Source of the DNA: Pseudoips prasinana
Lineage: Eukaryota > Arthropoda > Insecta > Lepidoptera > Nolidae
Length of the DNA: 64,000 bases
NCBI GenBank assembly: GCA_951640165.1
Contig: OX621258.1
Span: 7,153,501 to 7,217,500 of the forward strand
Direction of reading: 5' to 3'
In this document: positions 1 through 10,956 of the stretch, piece by piece
Layout: each line of letters opens with the position of its first letter
Position numbering within the stretch: the stretch's first letter is position 1
Position numbers and translations under genes: made by a program
Notes under the pieces: model-generated
Database searches by the model: none
What the model was told of the DNA's origin: nothing
Seen by the model: only the letters and a program-made list of their open reading frames with translations

Positions 1-65
1 TGTTGCTGTCTTTGTTCATATCGCTGATATTAGCATCGCTATGGAAAGTATTTCAGCAAAGAGTG

Positions 66-203
66 AGATGACTGCACGTGTGGCGCAGCGGCTAAGACAG
101 TCGCCTCGCCGCTTCGTGTCGCGGGTTCGAGTCCCGCGTCGGACAACTATTTGTGTGACCCATAGTTATTCTGAGTCTGTATGTAATTTTTGTGCGTCTC
201 TAT
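66..203 (+). repeat. tRNA-derived SINE, family B (5' part)
   Basis: A box TGGCGCAGCGG at 81-91 and B box GGTTCGAGTCC at 124-134 give a tRNA-like head, followed by a non-tRNA body. The element resumes at 468-535 (GTTTGTAAAGTACTCCGCGA), so a family A SINE has split it. Other copies are at 20974-21140, 24655-24722, 26915-27060 and 55100-55303. The head is not a functional tRNA because no acceptor-stem pairing is kept. Confidence 0.8.
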
Positions 204-466
204 ATTTTTTTTTTATTTAATTATACCTGGGGACAATGTCACACAGATCATCCTAGCCCCAAACTAAGCAAAGCTTGTACTATGGGTACCAGGCGACGAT
301 ATACATACTTATATAGATAGATAAATTCATATGTACATAGAAAACATCCATGACTCAGGAACAAATATTCGTGCTCATCACACAAATATTTGCACTTACC
401 GGGATTCGAACCCAGGACCACCAGCTTCGTAGGCAGGAGCACTACCAACTAGGCTACGGTGACCGT
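204..466 (-). repeat. tRNA-derived SINE, family A
   Basis: On the minus strand it starts with a tRNA-like head (CACCGTAGCCTAGTTGG, then GGTTCGAATCCCGG) and ends near GATGATCTGTGTGACATTGT with an AT-rich tail. It sits inside a family B SINE. Full copies occur at 1681-1935, 19617-19865, 23062-23300, 23929-24180, 37607-37848 and 43495-43742. Confidence 0.85.
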
Positions 467-535
467 CTAATATGTTTGTAAAGTACTCCGCGACACAGGA
501 CTTAGATGACCTAGTGCGGGCGTTGTCTTTTAAAA
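467..535 (+). repeat. SINE family B, 3' part
   Basis: Continues the copy that begins at 66: ATGTTTGTAAAGTACTCCGC followed by the GTGCGGGCGTTGTCTT end. The same 3' segment occurs at 27311-27390 and 24893-24958, and reversed at 20974-21060 and 55113-55185. Confidence 0.75.
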
Positions 536-811
536 AAACAGTACGTAATCAGTATGTTTAGAAGCTCGGCGTACCTTTTGCGCCTAATAATCTATTGCTG
601 TGACAAAACTATGTGTGTGAGTGACTAGTGTACAAGTATTATTACACAGGAAACTAAAGAATTCTAACGCTTTTAGTACAAGTTTTAGTTTTATCTCTAA
701 AAACCCAATTGTTAGTATCTATTAGGTTCAATGCACACTGACGCAGACTCGAAGTGTAAAAGCAAGCGAAAAATATTTTCTTTGGCGAATCCATAGATAC
801 TAACGTATTTT
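536..811. other. Non-coding spacer, nothing recognised
   Basis: AT-rich DNA without a convincing ORF or repeat boundary. Confidence 0.4.
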
Positions 812-1068
812 TTTGAAGTTATACTTCTTTTGGCGCGATGGAGAAAAATGATGAGAGTGAATTTTTACGATGCGCGCGCACACCGACACCTAAATTTAAC
901 AGCATGAAGTTAGTTCTAGGTGGTATGAAAATTGATAACTATGTTCAAGTTGTATATTCTAGTATTTTTATTTAAATAAAATCTTTTTGATTAATTTTAA
1001 TATTTATCGTTAATCACTACTGCATTTTAGTTATTTTTTTTCCATGCGCCAAAGAAGTATAACTTCTA
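812..1068. mobile_element. TIR MITE, family H
   Basis: Both ends carry GAAGTTATACTTCTT-GGCGC in opposite orientation (812-836 and 1045-1068). The inside holds GATGCGCGCGCACACCGACA and no ORF. A reverse-oriented relative lies at 56404-56665, and similarity runs past the right TIR into GTGTACATAAGTACACAC, so the true boundary may be a little further out. Confidence 0.65.
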
Positions 1069-1269
1069 ACGCGTGTACATAAGTACACACAAGGATTTTT
1101 TTTATAAACATAATCTTTTAAAAACACGTCATGTAAATAGTCGTAACACGAATAGTAGTATTAGAAATTAACTATAAAATTTTCTGCGTGACATTAAGAC
1201 ATCACAAAAAGTGAATATTAATGACTAAAACAATTAAAATTACTTAATAATATCAAAACATATTATTTT

Positions 1270-1618
1270 AAACGTGGACATTTTTTTATCGGAAATATCG
1301 ACTTCTCCGCAGATAGCATTGTATAATTGGGGTAGTCGACATAATTAAGGCAGAGGACTGCTTCAGATTCGTTCTGGCAAGTGGCTGGTGCAACAGTCCA
1401 GCAGCTACGAGGGCACGTCTAGGCACACGGCGTGGGACACGAACCCTAATCGATTGTAGTATAGGTGGACAGTCGAAATGGTCTCTCAATATTTTGTAGA
1501 CGAATATCATGTCCTGTACCTGTCTACGAATCGTCAGTTTATGCATACCGAAGTGCTTTAATTGATTTTGGTATGAAGACAGATGTCTATTTTGTCCACA
1601 AGAAAACACAAGATGTTT
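1270..1618 (-). pseudogene. LINE reverse transcriptase C-terminal remnant
   Basis: The minus strand encodes about 107 residues including DMIFVYKIL, HFDCPPILQSIRVRVPRR and GLLHQPLARTNL, which is the C-terminal tail style of insect non-LTR RT polyproteins. The RT catalytic core is absent, so this is a 5'-truncated dead copy. The clade cannot be assigned from this piece. Confidence 0.6.
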
Positions 1619-1628
1619 TAAAAAGCGG

Positions 1629-1680
1629 GGCCCACCAGCTTCGTAGGCAGGAGCACTACCAACCAGGCTACGGTGACCCT
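1629..1680 (-). repeat. SINE family A, tRNA head fragment
   Basis: Only the tRNA-derived head (CCACCAGCTTCGTAGGCAGG to GGTGACC) is present, directly next to a full family A copy. Confidence 0.7.
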
Positions 1681-1935
1681 CAATATAATATAATATCTAG
1701 GGACAATGTCACACAGATCATCCTAGCCCCAAACTAAGCAAAGCTTGTACTATGGGTACCAGGCGACGATATACATACTTAAATAGATAGATAAATACTT
1801 ATATACATAGGAAACATCCATGACTCAGAAACAAATATTCGTGCTCATCACACAAATATTTGCACTTACCGGGATTCGAACCCAGGACCACCAGCTTCGG
1901 AGGCAGGAGCACTACCAACTAGGCTATGGTGACCG
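1681..1935 (-). repeat. SINE family A, full copy
   Basis: Same order as the copy at 204-466, with an AT-rich tail at 1681-1696 and tRNA-like head ending near 1935. Confidence 0.8.
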
Positions 1936-1988
1936 TACGGTGGGTTTAGAGTTTTAAATCTGTTAATTTTTTCCTGCATATCAGTGTC

Positions 1989-2277
1989 ATACATACATAC
2001 ATACATAGACTCACGCCTGTTTCCCAGAGGGGTAGGCAGAGACAACGGATTTCCATTTGTCACGATTTTTGCATACTTCTTTTGCCTCGATTACTGTCAT
2101 TATATTCTTCATACATGCTCGCCGGTTTAGGGTACTTCTGACCTGCCCTTTCTTGAGAACATCTCCAATTTGGTCAGAGAATGTTCGACGAGGTCTTCCC
2201 CTTCCGGTTGTCCCATTCACACAGGCCAGGTATACTTCTTTTGTCAATCTTCTTTCATTCATCCTTTCTAAATCATT
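1989..2277 (-). mobile_element. 5'-truncated LINE 3' end with 12-bp TSD
   Basis: The minus strand encodes the last about 85 residues ([32 protein letters not shown]) of the same LINE family as 15933-18756 and ends in a (TATG)n tail on the minus strand. CATATCAGTGTC flanks it at 1977-1988 and 2278-2289, a 12-bp target-site duplication, so the truncation arose at insertion. Confidence 0.85.
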
Positions 2278-2540
2278 CATATCAGTGTCGCCATCTTTAA
2301 ATATGAAATAACATTATTATCGCCCCATTCCGGAAAGAGTATTTTTGCTCTTCGATATCTAAGCGGAAATGTCGTTTTTATCCACTAGAGAGTAAAGTGA
2401 ATTTGAATTTATTACATTGTGTGCATTAAGTTTGTGAATGCCAAATATCATTAAACCTATTTACTTCTATCCCTATGGTGGCGAATTTATCATACAACTT
2501 TTTAAATAACTAAGAATAAGAACCTTCTTGGTGTACTTTT

Positions 2541-3043
2541 TAGGGTTCCGTAGCCAAATGGCAAAAAACGGAACCCTTATAGATTCGTCATGTCTGTCTG
2601 TCTGTCTGTCTGTCCGTCCGTATGTCACAGCCATTTTTTTCCGAAACTATAAGAGCTGTACTGTTGAAACTTGGTAAGTAGATGTATTCTGTGAACCGCA
2701 TTAAGATTTTTACACAAAAATAGAAAAATAATAATAATTTTGGGGGTTCCCCATACATAGAACTGAAACTCAAAAATTTTTTTTTCATCGTACCCATACT
2801 TGTTGAGGTTCCTAATATCATTTTGTTCTAAACTGAATAGTTTGCGCGAGAGACACTTCCAAAGTGGAAAAATGAGTGTCGTCCCCCCCCCCCCCCCCCT
2901 GTAACATCTAAAATAAGAGAATGATAAAACTAAAAAAAATATATGATGTACATTACCATGTAAACTAACAACGAAAATTGGTTTGAACGAAATCTAGTAA
3001 GTAGTTTATTTTTAATCCGTCATAAATCGTAAACCGCAATTTA
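2541..3043 (-). repeat. Dispersed repeat family D, 3' portion
   Basis: Starts TAGGGTTCCGTAGCCAAATG, then a (GTCT)n stretch and a poly-C run at 2884-2899. It matches the reverse complement of 14091-14703. The remainder of this copy is at 8487-8572; a LINE lies between. No ORF is conserved between copies. Confidence 0.8.
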
Positions 3044-3117
3044 TTTTCTTTATTTATTTAAAGGGACTTTTACGCACAGCGTATGTCAGTCCCATCGTAT
3101 CCTAAACAATTTAATTT

Positions 3118-4139
3118 TCACAAAACATGGGCCATGAACTTGAACAAACCGATCGCATCATCACTATTTGGTTGGGATAGAATTTTATGGAACATGCCCA
3201 CATCGGTTCTGTTCAAGTTCAAGGACCTTATTAAATTATTTCTACTAGACTCATATCGAACACATTCCATCAATAAATGTTGTAGGTCCTCGATACATCC
3301 ACATTCCTCACAATTGGGTGAAGTGATCTTCTTCATCATAAAGGCAAATTTTTTGCATGGAATGTGTCCAGATCTGAGTCTAAGAGCAGTAACAATGTGT
3401 TTTCTATTGATATCACTATTCATGAACCAGGGTGCGCGAAGAGGTTCACATTGTATGGTTTTATACCATAAACCCTTCTCTAACGACCGTTTATTAAAAT
3501 ATTCTTTCCAATAATCATAGCATAAATTTTTAAATTTTGGTAAATAGTCTGAATATTCTAATATAATACTTATTTCTTTTCCAGTTCTAGCGGCTAATTT
3601 CGCTAAAGTGTCAGCCTCTTCGTTGCCCCGCAACCCAATATGGGATGGAACGATGGAACCCACTGCAATCTCAGTTGGATGACTTTTAAAGAAATTTTAT
3701 CAATTTTAGATAACATATCATAAGCTATCGATGCACCTCTGTGACCAGAGGCGCATCGAGCTATATGTTGTAATGAACTTTTGCTGTCCGTACAAATGAC
3801 AACGTTTCTATGTTCACCATGATTAATTATATAAGTCAAAGCCTCTGAGATTGCAATGAGCTCCAAATTCATAATAGATATAGGTTCATTAACCTTAAAA
3901 CAATTATCCTGTAAATCTATATTAGGTATATAATATGCAGACCCTTGACCATCTACACTCTTCGAACCATCTGTAAATATGTAAAACCAACCACTATACT
4001 TTGTATGCAATTCTCTAATAACTTCATATTTTAATATATTACTATAACATGATCGTTTAGATTTGTTTATTGATTCTAAATTTACTAAAATAATTTCATT
4101 TACATTAATATTAGTCATCCATGTTCGTAAACTATACAT
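3118..4139 (-). pseudogene. LINE ORF2 part 4: RNase H and C-terminal Cys motif
   Basis: The first frame (3603-4139) holds FYIFTDGSKS, NLELIAISEAL and VICTDSKSSL, the Asp-Glu-Asp set of RNase H. A frame change near 3660 leads to HIGLRGNEEADTLAKLAA, the last RNase H motif, and then CEECGCIEDLQHLLMEC, a C-terminal Cys/His motif. RNase H in a LINE supports the I-like assignment. Confidence 0.85.
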
Positions 4140-4159
4140 TAATAATGGACAAGACGAAG

Positions 4160-4915
4160 CTACCTGTAACTCCTTAACATTATTCTAATCCTATTCATAG
4201 ATGATACTAATAGAGGAGTGTTTTTATTTTTCCAATAACAATTTAGTCGAAGAGCGTAGAGGTTCTCTAATAACTGACAGGTTATATTATTTTCTATAGC
4301 CTTAGACTTAAGACAGAATTTATAAGCTAAATATTTCCTTCGTAAGTACAGTGGAACTACACACAGCTCACTTTCCATAACGTGGATCGGTGAAGTTTTA
4401 ATAAAACCTCCTATTATCCTCATAGCCTGATTTTGAATTTTATTTAATTTATCTAAATGGCATTTTGCGCTAGCGTCATATAAATAGCAGCTATAGTCTA
4501 TGCGACTTCTGATTATCGCAATATATATACGTCTTAGGTGTCTAGGATGTAAACCCCAGGAAGCTCCTGCCAATACCTTAAGTAAATTCAGACTCCTTTG
4601 TACCTTGTCAACAGTCATATTAATGTGTTTACCCCAGCGCAACGATTTGTCCAACCACACTCCCAAATATTTATAATTGTCTACTATCTCTAATATTTCC
4701 TTACCTAACGTAAGTTCTATTTGTAATCTTCTAAAACCTCTACTAAAAATACAAACCTTCGATTTATCGGCCGATAATTGTAACCCCATTTCATCCAGAA
4801 TGAGACAAAATGCATTTAAAGCTGATTGAAATTCTATTTGACTTTCTCTTAGGTTTCTGGAAGGGGAATATAATACAAAATCATCTGCATATTGACACAT
4901 TTCTAATTTGCTCAA
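4160..4915 (-). pseudogene. LINE ORF2 part 3: RT catalytic YADD and thumb
   Basis: Begins with CQYADDFVLYS, the RT catalytic box, then LQLSADKSKVCIFSRGF and YKYLGVWLDKSLRWGKHI, and ends in the thumb region. It overlaps the preceding piece in another frame. Confidence 0.85.
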
Positions 4916-5868
4916 AACATTTAATGGTAATTACGTTAAATAAGAGAGGTGACATCGGATCACCTTGCGCTAAACCACGACTTGTATATCTTACAAAATA
5001 CTTATTTGGATCGGTTTCATCTTTCATAATAAGGTGTCGTTCACTTAAAAAGTTCCACAGATACTGGCAGACTTTTTTCCCAGCACTTAATTTATCTAAA
5101 GTATTTATCAATACATCTATCATAACATTATTATAGGCATTAGTGATATCTAAAAAACACGCTACAGTTGGAATTTTACGTGAAAATCCCAAGTAAATTT
5201 GGCTCACTAACTTGACTAGGCAGTCTTGACACGACTCTCCTTTTCTAAACCCAGACGTGAACGGGGACAGCAGTTTATTTTTCTCTATATACCACTCTAG
5301 CCTTTTTGTCAACATTGCATGAAAGATTTTGCATATACAAGAGATTAACGAAATTGGTCTGAGTTTAGTACCACCGTTAGGTGATAGTTTTGGTATTGGT
5401 GTCACTAATATATCACGCCATTGTGTCAGAATACTACCGGTATTAAAAATATTATTGTATAGCTCTAATAAATACAATTTACCAGCCGGAGGTAAATGGT
5501 ATATAAGGGAATATGTAATCCCGTCATTACCGGGAGCTGTATCCTTTCGCTTAAAACAGTTACACATTTCTTGTAAGGTAAAATTGGCCTCGAGCAGTAT
5601 GTTAATTGAATTAAAATGTTGACCCTTTGGGTAGACATAATCTGGAGCAAGATTGGAGAGAAGCTCCATCTTTTGGTCATTTGAAACGCGGGATCGAGAT
5701 GAACTGACTCCCTTCATCCAGCCCATGCGTTTCCACTTATCAGAACTTGATGTTCGTTCATCAATGCTACTACAGTAACTTCGCCAATCTTTTGTCCGCG
5801 CTTGACAGATAGCGTCTTTTGCAACTTTTGTTTTGCGTTCAATTATGGCTAGATTACTTGGTGTAGGA
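4881..5868 (-). pseudogene. LINE ORF2 part 2: reverse transcriptase, N-terminal part
   Basis: Codes for CFKRKDTAPGNDGITYSLI, LRPISLISCICKIFHAML, SGFRKGESCQDCLVKLV, FLDITNAYNNV (RT motif A) and RGLAQGDPMSPLLFN (motif B). It follows the endonuclease after a frame change and is followed by another near 4900. Confidence 0.85.
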
Positions 5869-5873
5869 TTATT

Positions 5874-6887
5874 TCAAAAAACTTTTAAAGCCAACCTACG
5901 CTGCGCTACTATATGTGAGAGTGTTGTGTCCCAATAAGGTTTAGGTCGAAAATTATTTCTAGGATTATCACAGCTCCTAATCCAAGGTATGTGTTTATCA
6001 GCTGCTTTATTCACCTGTTTAATAAAATTATCATATAAAAGCTGCACATTAAGTGTATCTAAAGGTTGTAATAAATAATTTTCTAAAGATTTACTATACT
6101 CTGACCACTTTGCTAGCCTGAAATTTCGCTTTTTATTTATAGGAATATTCATGTTCATGTTATTACTATATTTATATACAATTTTAACAATCAAATGGTC
6201 ACTTCCAAGATTTTCGTTCATCACACTCCAGTTTAGTAAAACAGACAAATCAGCCGAAACAAAAGTCACATCAGGAGATGTACTCTGAACAATATTATCT
6301 ACTAATGTCACTCTAGTGGCATTACCATCGTTAAGAGGGATAAATCCAGCATCTAGAGCTGCGTCATAAATCTGAACTCCTCTTCCATCTGCTTTAGAGG
6401 ACCAGGTCGCATGGTGGCCGTTTAAATCGCCAGCTATTATACATTTATTGGAATATAGTGAGAAAATGTGTTCCCAGTCAGCAAGGCTTGTGCGAACTGA
6501 GGAGGGGCAATATAACAATATTATATTTTTAATTTCATTACATTTTAAAAGCTTAATTGACATAACTTCCATGCCTGAATTTCTAGTAGGAATAAAACAT
6601 TCTTGTACACTTAATGACTTACAAATAATTATAGCTAAACCGCCATACCCATCCATCCTATCTTTTCTAAAAATGTTATAACCACTTACATTAAAATAAG
6701 ATTCAGGTTCAAGCCATGTTTCAGATATTAAAGCTATATGTATTTTTTCTTGTGCCATTAGCAACTCAAACTCATTACGTTTAGGTCGTAAACTTCGTGC
6801 ATTCCACTGTACAATACGTAGAGTTGACATTTTTATTGTATTGTTAGCCATTGTTAAACATAGATATAAATTTAGAACAAATGTCAT
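5874..6887 (-). pseudogene. LINE ORF2 part 1: APE endonuclease
   Basis: The 337-codon segment begins with a short leader, then LRIVQWNARSLRPKRNEF (Asn of the endonuclease fold), ALISETWLEP (catalytic Glu), IAGDLNGHHATW (Asp/Asn) and NLGSDHLIV (catalytic Asp-His). This domain nicks the target DNA to prime reverse transcription. The frame is lost near 5870 and continues in another frame to about 4890. Confidence 0.85.
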
Positions 6888-6941
6888 CTTTCTTCAAAAT
6901 CTTAACAATCAGTTGACCTAATATTTCTATTACAAGCTTAC

Positions 6942-8363
6942 CTAGATGTTTAAGTTTGGTAACCCAATCGGTGTCGGATCTTTAACTCTCTGGAAAGTTG
7001 TAAAAAAGTCTATACTGCCACTTGAGCTATTATTACCTTCTGATCTTTTTTCTTTCTCTAAATACGTAGGTTCGTAGGTGGGTGGTGATATCGTAGTCTC
7101 ATCACCAAAATTACACCTGTCCGGCACTTGAATGTCCATGATGTTCTTTTTCGACACATGTTCTTGCTGACGTATGGTTTTCCTCGGGTTCCTCTCTTCA
7201 GTTATATTATTTAGCATTATATTATCATTTGTACTACCATCAGCTATTCGATCTGCCACAACTATATCTCTATATGTTTTCTGAGTATTCTGATTAGTTT
7301 CATGTTGTAAATTGACAAAGTTATTATTTCTTATTATTTCTCCCCTATCAATGCTTCTTTCTTGAGTTCTGTTTTCTTTCAAATATAGTTCTAATGCTTT
7401 TCTGTATGTGTATGTATGCTTGGTCATTATATCTCTGATTATTTTTTGTTTGAGGAAGATTGGGCACTTCTTGTACATAGCCATATGCGGTCCTTTACAA
7501 TTCACACACACATAATTATCTGTTTCACAATTTGAGTGATTTCCACCGCATTTGGGACATATAATACGTTTAATTGGACATGTTCTGGAAAGGTGGCCAA
7601 ATTTCCAACATCCCGAGCATTGAGAAACTGGAAAAGTATAAGGCTCCACTTTGAACCTGCAACCGTATCCAAACACACACGGCGGTAAAGTGGCACCTTT
7701 AAAACAAATTCGTATTGTTTCTGAATCTATCCATTCCCCGCTGTCAGATATCCTTTTTAGCCTCCTTATCGATATTATGTCATACTCACATGACAAATTT
7801 TCGAGAATTTCTGTTTCTTCTGTCCCTAGATCTATCTGTCGTATAATACCATAGCATAAGCTACTTTTATCAGTCCTCTGAACCCTGTAACCTAAACTGG
7901 TAAAACCTTCACAATTTAATAAATTCAAAGCACTTTCTTCATCTTCAAAAAAGATAAGGACCCTGAATGCACTTTTATATACCATCTTTACAATTTTTTC
8001 AATTTGTAATGATCTCAAAAGCTTTGCCATACCAAACTGTTTTGGCAAAGATTCTTTTCCCGTCACACATATACAAGTGTAGTTTTCTTCCGAGTCTCCC
8101 CTACTTTCTTCCATTAAATCATCGCTTTTGGAATTTTTCCTATTTGCTCGCTTAGGCTTTCTAACTACTGTCACAAATCCATCTTCTTCCACTATTTCTT
8201 CCTCGTCTTCTCGTAATCTCTTTGAATCACTCTTTTCTTTATACTCCATCTCTGCAGACAAATTAAGTTGAAGTTGTTGTTCTCTTTGAGGCACTGGCTC
8301 CTGCACTATGTCATCACTACCACTCGAAGCGCAAATATCCACGTTAATGTTTATATCATCCAT
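6942..8363 (-). CDS. LINE ORF1, Gag-like protein with CCHC knuckles
   Basis: Open frame of 473 codons. The N-terminal third is acidic and rich in Glu/Asp. The middle resembles an RNA-binding domain. Then come cysteine motifs CSGCWKFGHLSRTC, CPKCGGNHSNC and CVNCKGPHMAMYKKC, which are CCHC-type knuckles typical of LINE nucleocapsid-like proteins. The C-terminal about 150 residues are polar and low complexity. It starts 123 bp inside the 5' end of the element and stops 55 bp before ORF2. The frame is unbroken although ORF2 is broken. Role by family: binds element RNA to form the retrotransposition particle. Confidence 0.85.
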   Translation of the reverse strand: MDDININVDICASSGSDDIVQEPVPQREQQLQLNLSAEMEYKEKSDSKRLREDEEEIVEEDGFVTVVRKPKRANRKNSKSDDLMEESRGDSEENYTCICVTGKESLPKQFGMAKLLRSLQIEKIVKMVYKSAFRVLIFFEDEESALNLLNCEGFTSLGYRVQRTDKSSLCYGIIRQIDLGTEETEILENLSCEYDIISIRRLKRISDSGEWIDSETIRICFKGATLPPCVFGYGCRFKVEPYTFPVSQCSGCWKFGHLSRTCPIKRIICPKCGGNHSNCETDNYVCVNCKGPHMAMYKKCPIFLKQKIIRDIMTKHTYTYRKALELYLKENRTQERSIDRGEIIRNNNFVNLQHETNQNTQKTYRDIVVADRIADGSTNDNIMLNNITEERNPRKTIRQQEHVSKKNIMDIQVPDRCNFGDETTISPPTYEPTYLEKEKRSEGNNSSSGSIDFFTTFQRVKDPTPIGLPNLNI

Positions 8364-8486
8364 TTAATAGTAACAAATAATACTTTAATAACATAATTAT
8401 TATGAGGGTAAATGTAGAAATTACGCGATAAAATTGCGATGCAGCTAAACGTGTGCGTTCGGCTCAACCGCTCGCGCGCAACTCCG

Positions 8487-8572
8487 ATTTACCTTTAATT
8501 TAATCAACTGAAATACTTGCTGCTGCGGAACCCTTCATGTGCGCGTCCGACTCGCACTTGGCTGGTTTTTTT
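8487..8572 (-). repeat. Family D repeat, 5' portion (split copy)
   Basis: Contains the reverse complement of the conserved head GCCAAGTGCGAGTCGGA and completes the copy beginning at 2541. Confidence 0.75.
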
Positions 8573-8905
8573 AATTTGCTTTCCACAATAACTGTAGCAA
8601 CGTTACTTTAAGTTTTTCTTAATTATACCTAGTTTAGTAGTATTATTTGTTATAATATAAATATTGTCCTATAAAACTAACATATCTAGATATAGTAGTT
8701 TAGGTAATAATATACCTAAACGGAAATAAAAGTATTTATAATAGGTATGACTTTTTTCGCATTTAGTCATTTTCTCGGTGAGGTGTGATGAAAAGTTACG
8801 CGTTGCATTCGAGTGTAAAGATTGTTCACCTTGTGCTCTTTTGATTTCCTCGCTAATGCTCAGGATTCTAATTATTTAATCACTCGCTGCGCTCGTGATT
8901 CAATT
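8573..8905. other. AT-rich spacer, no gene seen
   Basis: No ORF or repeat boundary recognised; the right end holds CACTCGCTGCGCTCGTGATT, a GC-rich short motif. Confidence 0.35.
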
Positions 8906-9160
8906 TTAGAATCCTTCGCTTGCTCGGTTATCAAAATTGAGCACGCGGTTAAATAGCAACTTTGCACTCTTGTATAACAAATAACTATTAATGTTAGCTT
9001 GTCTGAACTTATGTAGTTGTTGTCTCAAGCATGCAGCATATTTATCACTCTCGCAGGCGAAAGTATCAGTTAAAATGCTGACACACCGATACATCACATA
9101 AAAATAACTTTGGGCATAGTTAACTACGCGGCCATTTTGCAGCAAGCATTCAGTTTGAAT
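8906..9160 (-). pseudogene. Fragment of an asteroid-like PIN-domain paralogue
   Basis: The minus strand reads VVNYAQSYFYVMY, then DTFACESDKYAACLRQQL, HKFRQANINSYLLYKS and VLNFDNRA. These line up in order and spacing with VVIDAQCFFYDFYYE, DVFGCEGNGFVAYLKKKL, YIFKKCNIKCYFVFKG and LNFDLYD of the gene at 11709-13472. The acidic residue of VIDAQ is replaced (VNYAQ) and only the first about 85 residues of the domain remain. The upstream end is cut by a MITE and the frame stops at 8906. It is therefore a dead partial paralogue on the same strand as the intact gene. Confidence 0.7.
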
Positions 9161-9166
9161 GAGCTG

Positions 9167-9293
9167 GTACACACGGCAACATATCAAGCTATAAATTTCC
9201 AATATAAGCTGACCTCTCATTGTATGGAAATCCTATACAACGCGAGATCAGCTTATACTGGAAAATTATAGCTTGATATGTAGCCGTGTGTAC
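9167..9293. mobile_element. Fold-back MITE, family E, copy 1
   Basis: GTACACACGGC-ACATATCAAG opens it and its reverse complement closes it, and almost the whole 127 bp folds back. It interrupts the asteroid-like fragment. Sister copies are at 11467-11593 and 14902-15028. Confidence 0.8.
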
Positions 9294-9991
9294 TATGGAA
9301 TCATTGTCACACCTGAAGCAAACCATAAAGAAATCGTAAGCACTGCATTCTTATAACCTATGTATTAAAATAGAGGTGTTATTGTTCTAAACACGCTAAT
9401 ATATTTTGACTTATGAGAAAGGTTAGGGTTATTGAGCTTATGATTAGAAGTTACAATTTAGTAACAAGTTGAGACCCAACATTGTGAGAGACTGGTGCCT
9501 GATGTAGGTTTCAAAAGAACCTGTATTACAGGTCACCAGGGCCTACCACGTGGTTTAGTTGCTCACGAGGCTACTTAAACTAGCTTATAGATTAAAACAA
9601 AAAACTTACGTACAAATACAAGTAAAGTAATAAAAAATAATTATAATTATAGACAAATATTTTTTTTTGACGGGTTACTTGAAAGCAAAGATCGATTGTT
9701 ATTCTACCATTATTATGACGTCATTTGGCGCTTACGTCTTTTTAGAATACATCGAATTTCAAAGTTGAAATTATGAATGAAAAGTTCATTATTTTGCAAA
9801 AAGAAAAAATATGGGTGTCCTAGTTTTGGATTTACTTTTAAATAACGCAATAATACATGGCAGTTAAAAATATGAAATGTTGTCAATTATCTCGTTTTAT
9901 GTGACTAGCCTTTTTATACAACTTGTAACGTAAGCTATAAAAATAACGGTTGCGTCTGGCTGCTCTATGGTTTGAGGGTACCACTTTAGAG
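9294..9991. other. Non-coding region, degenerate repeats
   Basis: No supported gene. The segment 9480-9590 (GGTCACCAGGGCCTACCACG) looks like an old repeat without recognised relatives in this window. Confidence 0.35.
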
Positions 9992-10118
9992 GTACAGACG
10001 CCAGCATATCCAGCTACCCCAATCGGTCAAATTTATCGAATTTCAACAAAGCATAAGGTTCACTTTCAATTGGGGAAATTTGACAAATTGGGGTAGTTTC
10101 ATGTGGAGGCGTCTGCAC
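9992..10118. mobile_element. Palindromic MITE, family F, copy 1
   Basis: Ends are TACAGACGCCAGCA and the inverse, with CTACCCCAATC-GTCAAATTT and AATTTGACA-ATTGGGGTAG forming the inner arms. Relatives: 20083-20203, 21350-21490, 48859-48999 and the split copy 51688-52359. Confidence 0.8.
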
Positions 10119-10439
10119 TAGACTTAAACTCAATAAATACCAAACTAACGAAATCAATATTTATTTATTTATTTTATGGAAAACTTAGAGCAATATACAA
10201 TTTTATACTCGTATAACGTTAGATCGGGAACAGTGAGCTAATTACAAGTTTCCACTTAAAGACCCCTAATAGTTTTCAAGTGACACAAACAATGAGTCGA
10301 TTCACTTACGGATTACCTAGGTGGATATTGAAAACAACATTTACACATTACATAGAAATGGGAACAAGATACTAAAATAACATAAATACAAAATGGCTGC
10401 CTTACTTAAAGAAGTTTCGAAATAAAACACCTCCGCACT

Positions 10440-10935
10440 GAAGAGATGCTTGTAGAAAATACAGTACCCGGCGATAAGTATTGCACATCGAGCTTTGGAA
10501 AGAGACAATCGGCTAATTTCGGCTTCGTAGGGCGTTATCTCTGTCGCACGAAATACAAACAGTCCGGTATCTATTAGGAGCTGTAAAGCAATTATGTATG
10601 TTTCTTTTTTATTCAGTGATAGGATTTTCATCTTATTTTTTTATCTGTTAGCGTCGGTTACATAATATTTATAAACATTGTAGACAATTTCGCGTGACTG
10701 GCCTCTTAAAGGTTTCCCCCTTTTTCCTAAAGATGCCATAGTACCACTTTAAATTATTTAAATTTGAGGGTGTTAGCAACTCTAAATATATATTTTGAAC
10801 TGGACGGGACCAAACAGCGCACTTCAACAACGACGGACAAAACGTCACATTGGTAGTGTGGGACAGAGAAAATGCTCTACGAAGCCGAAATTAGCCGATT
10901 GTCTCTTTCCAAAGGTCGATGTTCAATATTTACTG
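10440..10935. repeat. Inverted repeat pair, family K
   Basis: TTTGGAAAGAGACAATCGGC with the following CTAATTTCGGCTTCGTAG near 10493-10535 is repeated in inverse orientation near 10878-10917. The pair could be the ends of a decayed DNA element of about 0.5 kb. No transposase ORF is visible. Confidence 0.5.
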
Positions 10936-10956
10936 TACTGTATATATTGCCTTTAA

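Larger units (their letters stand above)
3044..8486 (-). mobile_element. I-like non-LTR retrotransposon, decayed, near full length
   Basis: Minus-strand element with ORF1 (Gag-like), ORF2 (endonuclease, RT, RNase H) and an A-rich tail at 3044-3060. It is inserted in a family D repeat with ATTTA repeated at the two junctions (about 3039-3043 and 8487-8491). Gag zinc knuckles plus APE endonuclease plus RNase H point to the I group of LINEs; the exact clade is inference. ORF2 carries about four frame breaks (near 5870, 4900, 4145 and 3660), so it cannot be active. Confidence 0.85.

Noticed and set aside
73..140. tRNA gene
   Set aside because: A and B boxes are present but the cloverleaf acceptor stem does not close and the same head recurs with a SINE body; it is a SINE.
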